64,000 nt of DNA, from NCBI GenBank assembly GCA_016706275.1, contig JADJJY010000001.1, positions 744,001 to 808,000 on the forward strand, written 5' to 3'. Of this stretch, positions 18,714-27,916 are shown piece after piece (within the stretch, counting starts at the first letter, position 1; every line of letters starts with the position of its first letter). The notes below the pieces were generated by a model that made no database searches, was not told the DNA's origin, and saw nothing but the letters and a program-made list of their open reading frames with translations. The stretch comes from Chloracidobacterium sp. GTDB lineage: Bacteria; Acidobacteriota; Blastocatellia; Pyrinomonadales; Pyrinomonadaceae. The translations under genes were made by a program, and so were the position numbers.

Positions 18714-19244
18714 CTACGGGGAATAAGCCTTGCCGTAGATCTCTTGATACACCCAGCCCAAAAACCTCGCTTCGGCGGTGCATAGCGCCTCGAGCCAGCA
18801 GCTTGAGAGGTACAACCGCTTTTCGGTATTGGTCGTCAGCAGTTCGGATTTGGCGAGTGACGACGCTTCCATATCGGCGGTCAAATTAAAACTGTGTTCC
18901 ATCTCGGTCTTGGTCTCGCGGGCACGGCCGAGCGCCTCTAGCACATCGGTTATCCATTGTTTTAACAGCGGCTCGGTGTTGTTTTCCCCAAGCGCCTGTA
19001 TTGCCCCGACGGCAAATCTCGCTTCGGCGTTGTCGAATGGATATATGCTGACGCCATTCGCCTCGTCGTCACGCTGTTTCCACTGAAACAGTTCGTCCGT
19101 GTTGGCGTGACGCATCCGGGCGGTGCGTTCGTCGTACATCAAAAACCACTCGACCAAGTCGGCGAGCGATCCGATATCGGGCTGCCCGGTGTCGGCGATC
19201 TTTAATTTCGGCGGCTCAGTTTCCTGTTGTTTTGCTTCGGCCAT
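18714..19244 (-). CDS. Cytoplasmic protein of unknown function
   Basis: 176 residues, acidic, mostly helical, with no signal peptide or membrane segment. Recognisable stretches include DLVEWFLMYDERTARMRHAN and LYLSSCWLEALCTAEARFLG. I do not recognise a family. It is transcribed away from the Kir channel gene; the gap of about 80 bases between their starts must hold both promoters. Confidence 0.65.
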   Translation of the reverse strand: MAEAKQQETEPPKLKIADTGQPDIGSLADLVEWFLMYDERTARMRHANTDELFQWKQRDDEANGVSIYPFDNAEARFAVGAIQALGENNTEPLLKQWITDVLEALGRARETKTEMEHSFNLTADMEASSLAKSELLTTNTEKRLYLSSCWLEALCTAEARFLGWVYQEIYGKAYSP

Positions 19245-19326
19245 ATAGATATTTCAGCATCATGTGCGGCGAAAAACCAATCGGATTTTTTAATTCTCCC
19301 TGACGGTAGCTATAATCATCAATACC

Positions 19327-20319
19327 GTGTCCGAACAAACACTCGACAGCACATACGAAGCCGAGAACATCGCCGAACAAGCCGAGCGCGATCTGGGCTT
19401 TGGCGCGGTCGTCTCGGGCCAAAGCCGCCAGCGTCTCTTAAATGCCGACGGCAGTTTTAATGTCCAGCGCACGGGCCTGCCATTTCTCTCGTCGCTCAAT
19501 CTTTTTCACGCATTGCTGTCGATGAAATGGACGACGTTCCTCCTGCTAGTGTTGGCACTGTATTTTGTGAGTAACATCGCGTTTGGTGCCGCCTATGCGA
19601 CATTTGGCCCTGAGGCTCTGGTCGATACTTCGTCAACGCCGATGGCGAATATGTTTGTTCGCGGATTCTTTTTCAGCGTGCAAACGTTTGCGACGATCGG
19701 TTACGGCACGATCCACCCGGTCGGTGTCGTGCCGAATCTGCTCGTCACGATCGAATCGTATTACAGCCTGCTCGCCAACGCTCTCATCACGGGCCTCGTT
19801 TTTGCACGGTTTGCCCGGCCGGAGGCGAGGATCATTTTCAGCGATGTCGCCGTTATCGCACCGTACCGCGACATCGAGGGGTTGATGTTTCGGCTCGTCA
19901 ACGGCCGCAGCAGCCAGCTGCTTGAGGTCAATATCAAGGTGATGTTTGCGCGTTTCGTTAATGAGAATGGCCGCAGCGTCCGCCGTTTTGACTTTCTCGA
20001 TCTCGAACGCAAAAACGTCGCGTTTCTGCCCCTTGCCCTGACCGTCGTCCACCCGATCACAAAAGATTCGCCGATGTACGGCCTCACCCAAGCCGACCTC
20101 AACGCTACCGACGCCGAGCTGCTCATCCTCATCTCAGCTACCGACGAAACATTTGCCCAGATCGTCCACACCCGCTCGTCCTACAAACCGCATGAGGTAC
20201 TCTGCGGCCACAAATTCGTAAGCATCTACAACGAAGTCGAAGACGGCGAACCGATCTCGATTGATATAAGAAAGTTATCGAAGGTCGAACGGGCGGTGAA
20301 ACAAATAACGGATAACTAA
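19327..20319 (+). CDS. Inward-rectifier-type potassium channel (KirBac-like)
   Basis: 330 residues with two membrane helices (TFLLLVLALYFVSNIAFGAA and ESYYSLLANALITGLVFARF) around a pore loop with selectivity filter TIGYG at about residue 124. A C-terminal cytoplasmic domain of about 170 residues begins FARPEARIIFSDVAVIAPYR and matches the IRK fold (FDFLDLERKNVAFLPLALTV; HEVLCGHKFVSIYNEVED). It forms a tetrameric K+ channel in the inner membrane. The start is GTG, with no clear ribosome-binding site. Its TAA overlaps the ATG of ribE (TAATG), so the two are probably coupled. Confidence 0.93.
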   Translation: MSEQTLDSTYEAENIAEQAERDLGFGAVVSGQSRQRLLNADGSFNVQRTGLPFLSSLNLFHALLSMKWTTFLLLVLALYFVSNIAFGAAYATFGPEALVDTSSTPMANMFVRGFFFSVQTFATIGYGTIHPVGVVPNLLVTIESYYSLLANALITGLVFARFARPEARIIFSDVAVIAPYRDIEGLMFRLVNGRSSQLLEVNIKVMFARFVNENGRSVRRFDFLDLERKNVAFLPLALTVVHPITKDSPMYGLTQADLNATDAELLILISATDETFAQIVHTRSSYKPHEVLCGHKFVSIYNEVEDGEPISIDIRKLSKVERAVKQITDN

Positions 20320-20912
20320 TGTTTACTGGATTGGTCGAAGAACTAGGAAAGGTCGAAAGCCGCGAGTCTTACGTCGGCGGTGAGCGAATTATTGTTGCCG
20401 CGAGTGTCGTAACGTCTGACATCGCAAACGGTGATTCGATCGCTGTCAATGGCGTTTGTCTGACGGCTCTGGATGTTTCGCCAACTTCATTCGCGGCGGA
20501 TGTCTCACCGGAAACTCTTGACCGCACAACGCTCGGACAGGTTGCTGTCGGCTCACCCGTCAATCTCGAACGTGCTGTCACACCAGCGACACGTCTCGGC
20601 GGCCACATTGTCCAGGGCCACGTCGATGGACGGGGAACATTTATCTCGGCAGCTGCGACCGGAGATTTCTGGACGGTGCGGATCGGTTTCCCGCCGGACC
20701 TCGCACAATATTTCGTCCACAAAGGCTCAGTCTGCGTCGAAGGCATCTCCCTAACCATCGCCGCCCTAAACGAAACCTCATTCGACATCGCCGTCATCCC
20801 AAAAACCTGGGAAATGACAAACCTCTCTTCGCTCGCTCCCAACGACCCCGTCAACCTCGAAGCCGACGTCATCGCCAAATACGTCGAGCGGATGATGCAA
20901 CTACGGGACTGA
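20319..20912 (+). CDS. ribE: Riboflavin synthase, alpha subunit
   Basis: 197 residues made of two similar beta-barrel halves: MFTGLVEELGKVESRE with NGDSIAVNGVCLTALDVS, then GGHIVQGHVDGRG with VEGISLTIAALNETSFDIAV. The enzyme dismutates two 6,7-dimethyl-8-ribityllumazine molecules to riboflavin and a pyrimidine. Other riboflavin genes are not in the window. No FMN riboswitch was seen; the gene starts inside the stop of the channel gene. A repeat-like sequence follows its stop directly. Confidence 0.97.
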   Translation: MFTGLVEELGKVESRESYVGGERIIVAASVVTSDIANGDSIAVNGVCLTALDVSPTSFAADVSPETLDRTTLGQVAVGSPVNLERAVTPATRLGGHIVQGHVDGRGTFISAAATGDFWTVRIGFPPDLAQYFVHKGSVCVEGISLTIAALNETSFDIAVIPKTWEMTNLSSLAPNDPVNLEADVIAKYVERMMQLRD

Positions 20913-20913
20913 G

Positions 20914-20949
20914 CCTGGGTCAGAACCGGGAGCGAAAGCGACTGGGTTG
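20914..20949. repeat. Repeat-like hairpin after ribE
   Basis: The segment GGGTCAGAACCGGGAGCGAA and the following AGCGACTGGG can fold around GCGAAAGC. It starts directly after the ribE stop, like other elements here, but occurs only once in the window, so its repeat nature is tentative. Confidence 0.35.
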
Positions 20950-20967
20950 TTTGATACTATTCATTTT

Positions 20968-21147
20968 ATGGACGATAAATACCAGATCAGCAAACCCAAA
21001 AAGCCGCAGAACCGCACCGAGGAATTGCAGCTACAGATCGAAGACCTCTGCAAGCTCCGCGACAAAACACCCAGCCTCGCCGAAAAACAAAAACTCAACG
21101 CCGAGATCACCAAATTATTTGCCCAATACGAGCGGTCAAAGATATAG
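20968..21147 (+). CDS. Small conserved-looking protein, 59 residues
   Basis: Begins MDDKYQISKPKKPQNRTEEL and continues as a charged helix (LQLQIEDLCKLRDKTPSLAE, then KLNAEITKLFAQYERSKI), likely a short coiled coil. Internal periodicity supports a real protein. Start at the ATG at 20968 rather than the earlier in-frame codon, which falls in the repeat-like sequence. No ribosome-binding site is obvious. Function unknown. Confidence 0.5.
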   Translation: MDDKYQISKPKKPQNRTEELQLQIEDLCKLRDKTPSLAEKQKLNAEITKLFAQYERSKI

Positions 21148-21168
21148 CACCTTATTCCCTTTTTGATT

Positions 21169-21215
21169 GTGGTCCACCTTGGTCCATCTTGGTCCACCTG
21201 GTCCGGACTGGACCA
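21169..21215. repeat. Iterated GGTCCA repeat with small palindrome
   Basis: The word TGGTCCA(C/T)CT is repeated about four times and ends in the palindrome GGTCCGGACTGGACC. It lies just before the terminator that separates the small gene from pilC. Confidence 0.7.
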
Positions 21216-21222
21216 AACAACA

Positions 21223-21251
21223 AAAAAGGTGCCGTACGAGGGCACCTTTTT
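21223..21251. terminator. Bidirectional rho-independent terminator
   Basis: AAAAAGGTGCC and GGCACCTTTTT form a perfect stem around a short loop, with A-runs and T-runs on both sides. It can end both the plus-strand ribE-side transcript and the minus-strand pilC transcript. Confidence 0.85.
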
Positions 21252-21264
21252 GAACCGAAGGGTA

Positions 21265-21295
21265 CGCCCGAGCTCACGCTTGGGCTACTGACAAG
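21265..21295. repeat. Short repeat, GGGCTACTGACA family, copy 1
   Basis: About 30 bases ending TTGGGCTACTGACAAG, placed directly against the pilC stop codon at 21297. A copy with roughly 22 of 30 matching bases lies inside the ABC-F gene at 29713-29742. Confidence 0.6.
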
Positions 21296-21296
21296 C

Positions 21297-22529
21297 CTAT
21301 TTGCCGCCGCCGGAGAGTTTTCCGATGAGCGAGAATAGCGGCAGGTACATCGAGATGACGATCGAACCGATGGTCACACCGAGGAACGCGATAAGAACGG
21401 GCTCCATCAATCCGAGCAGATCGGCGATGGCGGTATCGACCTCTTCTTCGTAAAAATCGGCGATCTTGCCGAGCATGGCATCGAGGGCACCGGTCTGTTC
21501 ACCGACGCCGATCATCTGGCCGACCATGTGCGGGAATACGTTGGTCGCTTTGAGCGGGTCGACGAAGTTCTCACCGCGTTCGACACCGGCACGGACCTTG
21601 AGGATGGCGTCTTCGATAATGACGTTACCGGCGGTCTTGGCCGTAATGTCGAGCGATTGCAGGATAGGCACACCCGACGATAGGAGCGTCGATAGAATAC
21701 GTGAAAAACGTGCAACGGCGACCTTTCGCAGGATGCTGCCAAAGATGGGTGTTTTGAGGAGGAGGGCGTCGATCTGCCATTTGCCCTTTGGCGTGCCGTA
21801 GTAAAATTTGATCGCGACACCGCTGCCGATCAGAATTATCAGGGTTGCCAGTCCGCCCCAACCGGCGATAAAGCCGCTTATTCCCATGACGATACGCGTC
21901 GGCAATGGTAACGCTTCGCCTGGGCCTAAGAGGCCAAGAAAGATCTGCTGAAACTGCGGAATTACGACGATCATGATGATCGCGATGGCGCCGATCGCTA
22001 CCGTGATAACGGCTGCCGGATAGATAGATGCCGAGACGATGCTACGTTTGAGTTTGACCACCTTTTCGATCAACGTCGCGAGACGCTGGAGGATCAGATC
22101 AAGCACACCGCCCGTTTCACCTGCCTCGACCATGTGTGTGTAGAGATTGTCGAAAACTTTCGGGTGCTTTTCGAGGGCAGCGAAAAGCGTCGAACCTTCT
22201 TCGACATTCTGACGCACCTGACGGAGCACATCTTTGAAAAAAGCGTTTTGCTGCTGTTCGCCGAGGATATCGATACACTGCACCAGCGGCAGACCGGCAT
22301 CGATCATCACGGAAAACTGACGCGTAAATACAGCAAGCTCTTTGGCTTTTACCTTTTTACGGCGCCCGAGCTTGGGTATCGCGATCTCGCGGCCTTTTTC
22401 CTTGGCCTGCGTCATGACGATCTGCTCACGGCGGAGCAAGGCACGCAGCTCGTCCTGGCTGGCGGCATCTTTTTCGCCCGCGACGAGTTCGTTCAAACGA
22501 TTTCTTCCCTTAAATGCGTATGTTGGCAT
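21297..22529 (-). CDS. pilC: Type IV pilus inner-membrane platform protein PilC
   Basis: 410 residues of the GspF/PilC family. MPTYAFKGRNRLNELVAGEK opens the usual N-terminal region. Two homologous T2SSF domains follow, each starting with a FTRQFSVMIDAGLPLVQCID-like helix (second copy: ARFSRILSTLLSSGVPILQS), and three membrane segments are visible. PilC couples the PilB and PilT motors to pilus assembly. It is last of pilB-270aa-pilT-pilC on the minus strand. Confidence 0.97.
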   Translation of the reverse strand: MPTYAFKGRNRLNELVAGEKDAASQDELRALLRREQIVMTQAKEKGREIAIPKLGRRKKVKAKELAVFTRQFSVMIDAGLPLVQCIDILGEQQQNAFFKDVLRQVRQNVEEGSTLFAALEKHPKVFDNLYTHMVEAGETGGVLDLILQRLATLIEKVVKLKRSIVSASIYPAAVITVAIGAIAIIMIVVIPQFQQIFLGLLGPGEALPLPTRIVMGISGFIAGWGGLATLIILIGSGVAIKFYYGTPKGKWQIDALLLKTPIFGSILRKVAVARFSRILSTLLSSGVPILQSLDITAKTAGNVIIEDAILKVRAGVERGENFVDPLKATNVFPHMVGQMIGVGEQTGALDAMLGKIADFYEEEVDTAIADLLGLMEPVLIAFLGVTIGSIVISMYLPLFSLIGKLSGGGK

Positions 22530-22559
22530 GGTTAAAACTCCAATGAAAAAAGTGACAAA

Positions 22560-23765
<1,206 letters not shown>

Positions 23766-23788
23766 AATTTTAGCGGGAGCAGGTAGGG

Positions 23789-24601
23789 TTAGTCTTTCAG
23801 GGATGCCCGCTGTGTTCCGCGAACGCGGGTCTTGAGGGAGTTGATGACCTTTTCCGATTCCTCGGCGAGGCGTTCGGCTTCCTGGACGGGTGAGTTGGTC
23901 GCGACACTGTAGATCTTGCCGTCGACCTCTGTGAAATAGAACATACGCTGGTTGACCGCGCCGTTCTTAGCCTGAGACTGAGCGACGACGACATAAACTT
24001 GCTGTCCATCGATCTCTTTCTGATAATCGTTGACGACCCAGCCGTTTTCGCGGATCATCTTGTCGATCACATCGCGGCGAAGGGCCGTTGTTGCGACTCC
24101 GCCGACGGACTTGTTCTTGCCATAGTCGCCGTTCGAACTCTGTGCAGGCCCAAGGACAGCTATCGAAGCCGAACCGACCTGATCGCCGGCTGAATTATCG
24201 ACACGAAATTTCAATTCCGCAGGCGATGAAGCCGCAGGGCTCCAACCGTTTGGTGCAGCGTCGCCCGACGGCAAAACTGCCTGCGTAGTATCAGCTTTCT
24301 GACGTTTTACAGTGGTCGGTTTTGTCGCAGTTGCGCCATTGTTGCGTTCGGCAGCACGGGCACGTGCGAGGCGAAGCTGACGCAGTCGTAGAGCACGTTT
24401 GCGGGCCTGGATCGCCTTTTTACGCTTCATGCGGGCACGATACTGGCGCCACCAGCCCTTAGAATATTTTTTATACTTTTTGGCTTTGTGCTTCTTGCGT
24501 TTATGACGCGGCCCAGCCTCGGTGCTGTCGGTTGCGAGCGGTATTAACGTCGCTCCGCCGATCAAAAGTGCCAATGATAATGCTATTGCCCTGACTAACA
24601 T
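23789..24601 (-). CDS. Secreted lysine/arginine-rich protein within the pilus operon
   Basis: 270 residues. A signal peptide (ALSLALLIGGATLIPLATDS) is followed by about 60 residues dominated by Lys and Arg (for example HKRKKHKAKKYKKYSKGWWR and RLRQLRLARARAAERN), a Thr/Ala linker, and a C-terminal domain of about 130 residues (DVIDKMIRENGWVVNDYQKE; GQQVYVVVAQSQAKNGAVNQ; MFYFTEVDGKIYSVATN). No family recognised; the C-terminal part has a PsbP/Mog1-like look (inference). It lies between pilB and pilT with short gaps, so a periplasmic or surface role linked to pili is possible. Confidence 0.75.
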   Translation of the reverse strand: MLVRAIALSLALLIGGATLIPLATDSTEAGPRHKRKKHKAKKYKKYSKGWWRQYRARMKRKKAIQARKRALRLRQLRLARARAAERNNGATATKPTTVKRQKADTTQAVLPSGDAAPNGWSPAASSPAELKFRVDNSAGDQVGSASIAVLGPAQSSNGDYGKNKSVGGVATTALRRDVIDKMIRENGWVVNDYQKEIDGQQVYVVVAQSQAKNGAVNQRMFYFTEVDGKIYSVATNSPVQEAERLAEESEKVINSLKTRVRGTQRASLKD

Positions 24602-24616
24602 AATTCCTCCAAAAAC

Positions 24617-26473
24617 CTATATGACCGTTTCCTTAACAACTTCTTCGATAGTGGTGATGCCCTGACGGATCTTGCACAGGCCCGATTCGCGTAGGGTGAT
24701 CATCCCAAGATCGATCGCTTTTCTCCGTAATTCCATTGCGCTGGCGCCAATTATGATGAGCTCGCGGAGTTCGTCGGTGATCTCCATGACCTCGTAAAGC
24801 CCGACACGGCCCTTAAAGCCGGTCTGATTACAGACCGCGCAGCCGCGGCCTTTGTAAAGTTTCAGACTGCCGGCCTCTTCGGGTGTAAAGCCGACCTCAA
24901 TGAGCCCCTCGACGGGCATACTGGCCTCTTCTTTGCACTCGCTGCAAATACGTCGGATCAGCCTCTGTGCCTGGATGATATTGACCGACGTTGCGACCAG
25001 AAACGGCTCGATACCCATGTTCACGAGACGCGAAACCGTCGACGGCGCATCATTCGTGTGCAGGGTCGAGAGCACAAGGTGTCCCGTGAGTGCGGCCTTG
25101 ATCGCAATTTCAGCCGTCTCAAAGTCTCGAATTTCTCCGACCAAGACGATGTTGGGATCCTGACGCAGGAACGAGCGAAGTGCGGCGGCAAAGTTGAGTC
25201 CGATCTGCTCTTTCATCTGCACCTGATTGATGCCCTGCAGGTTAAATTCGACCGGATCCTCGGCCGTCATGATGTTTGTCTCAGACGTGTTCAGAGCCTG
25301 AAGTGCCGAATATAATGTGTTCGTCTTACCCGAACCGGTCGGACCCGTAACGAGCACCATTCCATAAGGATTGGCGATCGCACGTTTGAATTTGTCGAGG
25401 CTCTCTTGCTCAAAGCCAAGCTTGGTCATGTCGAGCATGAGCTTATCTTTATCAAGCAGACGGAGCACGACCTTTTCGCCAAACAGCGTCGGTAGTGTCG
25501 ATACGCGGAAATCGAGTTCGCGTGAGCGGTTGTCGATCTTGACCTTGATCTTGATGCGGCCATCCTGCGGCAGGCGTTTCTCCGAGATGTCGAGTTTCGC
25601 CATGATCTTGAGACGCGAGATGAGCGGATCGCGGATCTTCAATGGCGGATGCATCACGTCATATAGAACACCGTCAATACGGAAACGGATGCGGAAATCT
25701 TTTTCGTAAGGCTCGACGTGAATATCCGACGCACCGCGACGAAGCGAATCGACCATCAATACATTGACGAGCCGGACGACCGGAGCGTCTTCGCTGGCCC
25801 TCGCAAGAGCAGCAAGATCGATCTCATCTTTCTCCTCAACGATCTCAAAATCCTCGGCCTCACCACCGCCAAATTCAAAGCGGTCGAGCGAAACATCGAG
25901 GTCTGAGGCGGACAGCTTCTCAGACGGATCGGCCTTGAAACCGCTCAGAGTCTTAGCTCCACCACCGTTCGATCCGTTCCGGCCGTTGAGAGCCACTGCG
26001 GCTTCGGTTTCGACGGCAAACGCGGCGTCGAAAATATCGATCTCGCTCGAACCGCTGTAATATTTCGAGATCGCAAACATTATCGACGTCTCGGACGCGA
26101 TCACGGGTTCGACATTTAGCCCGGTCATGAACTTAATATCGTCCATGGCAAAGACATTTGTCGGGTCGGCCATCGCCATCGTGAGCGTGGCTCCGACCTT
26201 AGAGATCGGCAGTACCGAGTATTTTTGGGCGACCTCCTCAGAGATCAGTTTGATAACGTCTTTTTCGATCTGAAAGAGATCGAGGTTGATGGACGGCACA
26301 CCATATTGGCGGGACAGGACTGCGGTAACGACATCGTCCGAGACAAAACCAAGCTTGACAAGGTTCGATCCCAAACGGCCGCCGTGCTCACGCTGGTACT
26401 CCAGCGTCTCGCGCAGTTGCTGCGACGTGATCAGATTTTCGCGGACTAGGATTTCACCAAGTTTTGCTGACAT
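24617..26473 (-). CDS. pilB: Type IV pilus assembly ATPase PilB
   Basis: 618 residues. An MshEN domain opens the protein (MSAKLGEILVRENLITSQQL) and SRQYGVPSINLDLFQIEKD continues it. The motor domain has Walker A GPTGSGKTNTL near residue 378, TAEDPVEFNL, Walker B IVLVGEIRDFETAE and LVLSTLHTNDAPS. The zinc tetracysteine is CSEC (about 509) plus CAVC (about 543). MshEN domains commonly bind cyclic di-GMP, so extension may be controlled by that messenger (inference). First gene of the pilus unit. Confidence 0.97.
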   Translation of the reverse strand: MSAKLGEILVRENLITSQQLRETLEYQREHGGRLGSNLVKLGFVSDDVVTAVLSRQYGVPSINLDLFQIEKDVIKLISEEVAQKYSVLPISKVGATLTMAMADPTNVFAMDDIKFMTGLNVEPVIASETSIMFAISKYYSGSSEIDIFDAAFAVETEAAVALNGRNGSNGGGAKTLSGFKADPSEKLSASDLDVSLDRFEFGGGEAEDFEIVEEKDEIDLAALARASEDAPVVRLVNVLMVDSLRRGASDIHVEPYEKDFRIRFRIDGVLYDVMHPPLKIRDPLISRLKIMAKLDISEKRLPQDGRIKIKVKIDNRSRELDFRVSTLPTLFGEKVVLRLLDKDKLMLDMTKLGFEQESLDKFKRAIANPYGMVLVTGPTGSGKTNTLYSALQALNTSETNIMTAEDPVEFNLQGINQVQMKEQIGLNFAAALRSFLRQDPNIVLVGEIRDFETAEIAIKAALTGHLVLSTLHTNDAPSTVSRLVNMGIEPFLVATSVNIIQAQRLIRRICSECKEEASMPVEGLIEVGFTPEEAGSLKLYKGRGCAVCNQTGFKGRVGLYEVMEITDELRELIIIGASAMELRRKAIDLGMITLRESGLCKIRQGITTIEEVVKETVI

Positions 26474-26576
26474 TGTAGTTTCTGCGGGGCCCTCTGCCTC
26501 TGAAAAAAAACCCGGGCAAAGGGTGAGTTTACTAAGAGGGTATTCGGTCTAATTGATCGAGAGGTGCTATATGGAA

Positions 26577-26595
26577 AACAGTGACAAACACTGTT
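26577..26595 (-). promoter_or_regulatory. Hairpin at the predicted start of the pilB transcript
   Basis: AACAGTG and CACTGTT form a perfect 7-bp inverted repeat around a five-base loop, directly downstream of the predicted transcription start. It may be an operator or a protective 5' stem. Confidence 0.4.
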
Positions 26596-26603
26596 GACTC
26601 CTA

Positions 26604-26633
26604 ATAATACATTGTTAAACTGACGAGTGTCAA
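26604..26633 (-). promoter_or_regulatory. Sigma-70-type promoter for the pilB operon
   Basis: Minus-strand TTGACA (26633-26628) and TATTAT (26609-26604) are spaced by 18 bases. The predicted start near 26597 leaves a leader of about 120 bases before pilB. Confidence 0.6.
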
Positions 26634-26680
26634 CAATTCTTTTAGGTGTAGGGGAATGTTTTTCGGTCAGATTGACCTGG

Positions 26681-27637
26681 TTATTGGTTGGCGAGGTCTT
26701 TTTTAAGCTGGACGATGAAAGAACGGACGGCGGTGGCCTCTACGGCGTTGGGGAAAATGGTGAGAAATTCTTCGTACACGGCGATCGCATCGGCGTATTT
26801 TTTCTCTCGTTCATAGACGAGGCCGAGCAATTGCATGATGACCATCGTGTCGGGAGCACCGGCAAGTTGTTTGACGGCGGATTTTAGATACTTGGCAGAT
26901 TCGACGTAATTGCCGCCCTCATTTTCAAAATCACCTGAGCCGCCAAAGCCCTCGGCTTTTTCTTTATAGAGCAAACCGAGCCCCGAATAAGCTTCAGGCT
27001 GAAAGCCCTTGCCCTCGGTGATGGCGCGTTTGAACGACGTTATTGCCTTTTCCTCTTCGCCACTCTCTTTATAGATGCGCCCCATGACAGCGGATGCCTC
27101 AGCAAAGCCGGGACGAAATTTTCGGGCGGAAGCAATCGCTGCTCCGGCCAAGTCGAGGTCGCCAAGCTCGGTTAAGACTCGTGCGAGAGCGACATACGCG
27201 TCGGGGTAATTTGGCCGCAGTTTGATGGCTTTTTCATAAGCCTCGACGGCCTGCTCACGATCGACGGATAGGAGCCGCTCGGCCGCTTGAAAGGATAGCT
27301 CGGCTTCGTCGGTAGTTTTTACGAGGTCTATCTTGATCTCGCCCTTTTGGGTTGGTGCGAGCGGTTGGGTTTTTTCCTTAAAGCCATCCGCACGCACACG
27401 CAGAGTATGCCCGCCCGCCGTGACGGTCTTGATGGTGAGCTTGCCCGCCTTGTCCGTCGTGCCGTATTTGACGCCGTCGATCCATACGCCGGAGCTCGGC
27501 TGAGTGCTGATCGTGACCGACCGATAGGCGATAACGGCGGGCTTTTTAGCCTGAGCCAAAACAAACAAATTAGCGACCAACAACAGCGACGCGATCGAGA
27601 GCACTCTGAGCATATTAGTATTTACGGCAACCGACAT
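26681..27637 (-). CDS. Exported PEGA/TPR-repeat protein
   Basis: 318 residues from the ATG at 27637. A signal peptide (VLSIASLLLVANLFVLAQA) is followed by a PEGA-like beta domain (TISTQPSSGVWIDGVKYG; GHTLRVRADGFKEKTQPL) and then at least four TPR units (AVEAYEKAIKLRPNYPDAYV; EEKAITSFKRAITEGKGFQP; ADAIAVYEEFLTIFPNA). It probably acts as a periplasmic scaffold; partner unknown. An ATG at 27613 is also in frame. It lies upstream of pilB on the same strand but pilB has its own promoter. Confidence 0.85.
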   Translation of the reverse strand: MSVAVNTNMLRVLSIASLLLVANLFVLAQAKKPAVIAYRSVTISTQPSSGVWIDGVKYGTTDKAGKLTIKTVTAGGHTLRVRADGFKEKTQPLAPTQKGEIKIDLVKTTDEAELSFQAAERLLSVDREQAVEAYEKAIKLRPNYPDAYVALARVLTELGDLDLAGAAIASARKFRPGFAEASAVMGRIYKESGEEEKAITSFKRAITEGKGFQPEAYSGLGLLYKEKAEGFGGSGDFENEGGNYVESAKYLKSAVKQLAGAPDTMVIMQLLGLVYEREKKYADAIAVYEEFLTIFPNAVEATAVRSFIVQLKKDLANQ

Positions 27638-27785
27638 AGGCTTATTATATCTCAATATTTGACGACAAACGCCGCTTGCGGGTTGTGCCGCAAATTAGCT
27701 GTTGGCGTTCGCTTCACCCTGCGCCAAACCCCGCCAAACTGCACGCCTTGATTTTTTCGCATCAAAAACTATAATCAATTGTTTG

Positions 27786-27863
27786 TGGCTGGGTAGCTCA
27801 GCTGGTTAGAGCGCGGGATTCATAACCCCGAGGTCGAGTGTTCAAGTCCCTCTCCAGCCACCA
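27786..27863 (+). tRNA. tRNA with CAT anticodon (Met elongator, or Ile2)
   Basis: Acceptor TGGCTGG pairs with CCAGCCA and the CCA end is encoded. D arm GTAGCTCAGCTGGTTAGAGC, anticodon loop TTCATAA, T loop TTCAAGT. A paired 1-72 position argues against initiator tRNA. Position 31-39 in the anticodon stem (A-C) and 52-62 in the T stem (T-C) are mismatched, which is uncommon in a fully active tRNA. Confidence 0.9.
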
Positions 27864-27873
27864 TTTATTAACG

Positions 27874-27903
27874 AAAAGACGGCATATCGTGCCGTCTTTT
27901 TTT
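27874..27903 (+). terminator. Terminator after the tRNA
   Basis: AAGACGGCA / TGCCGTCTT stem with a five-base loop and a run of T residues, 10 bases after the tRNA. The mirrored A-run would also serve the minus-strand M23 gene. Confidence 0.85.
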
Positions 27904-27916
27904 ATTTGGGTAATCG

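Noticed and set aside
20200..20330. FMN riboswitch for ribE
   Set aside because: The region before ribE is coding sequence of the potassium channel and shows no RFN-element signature.
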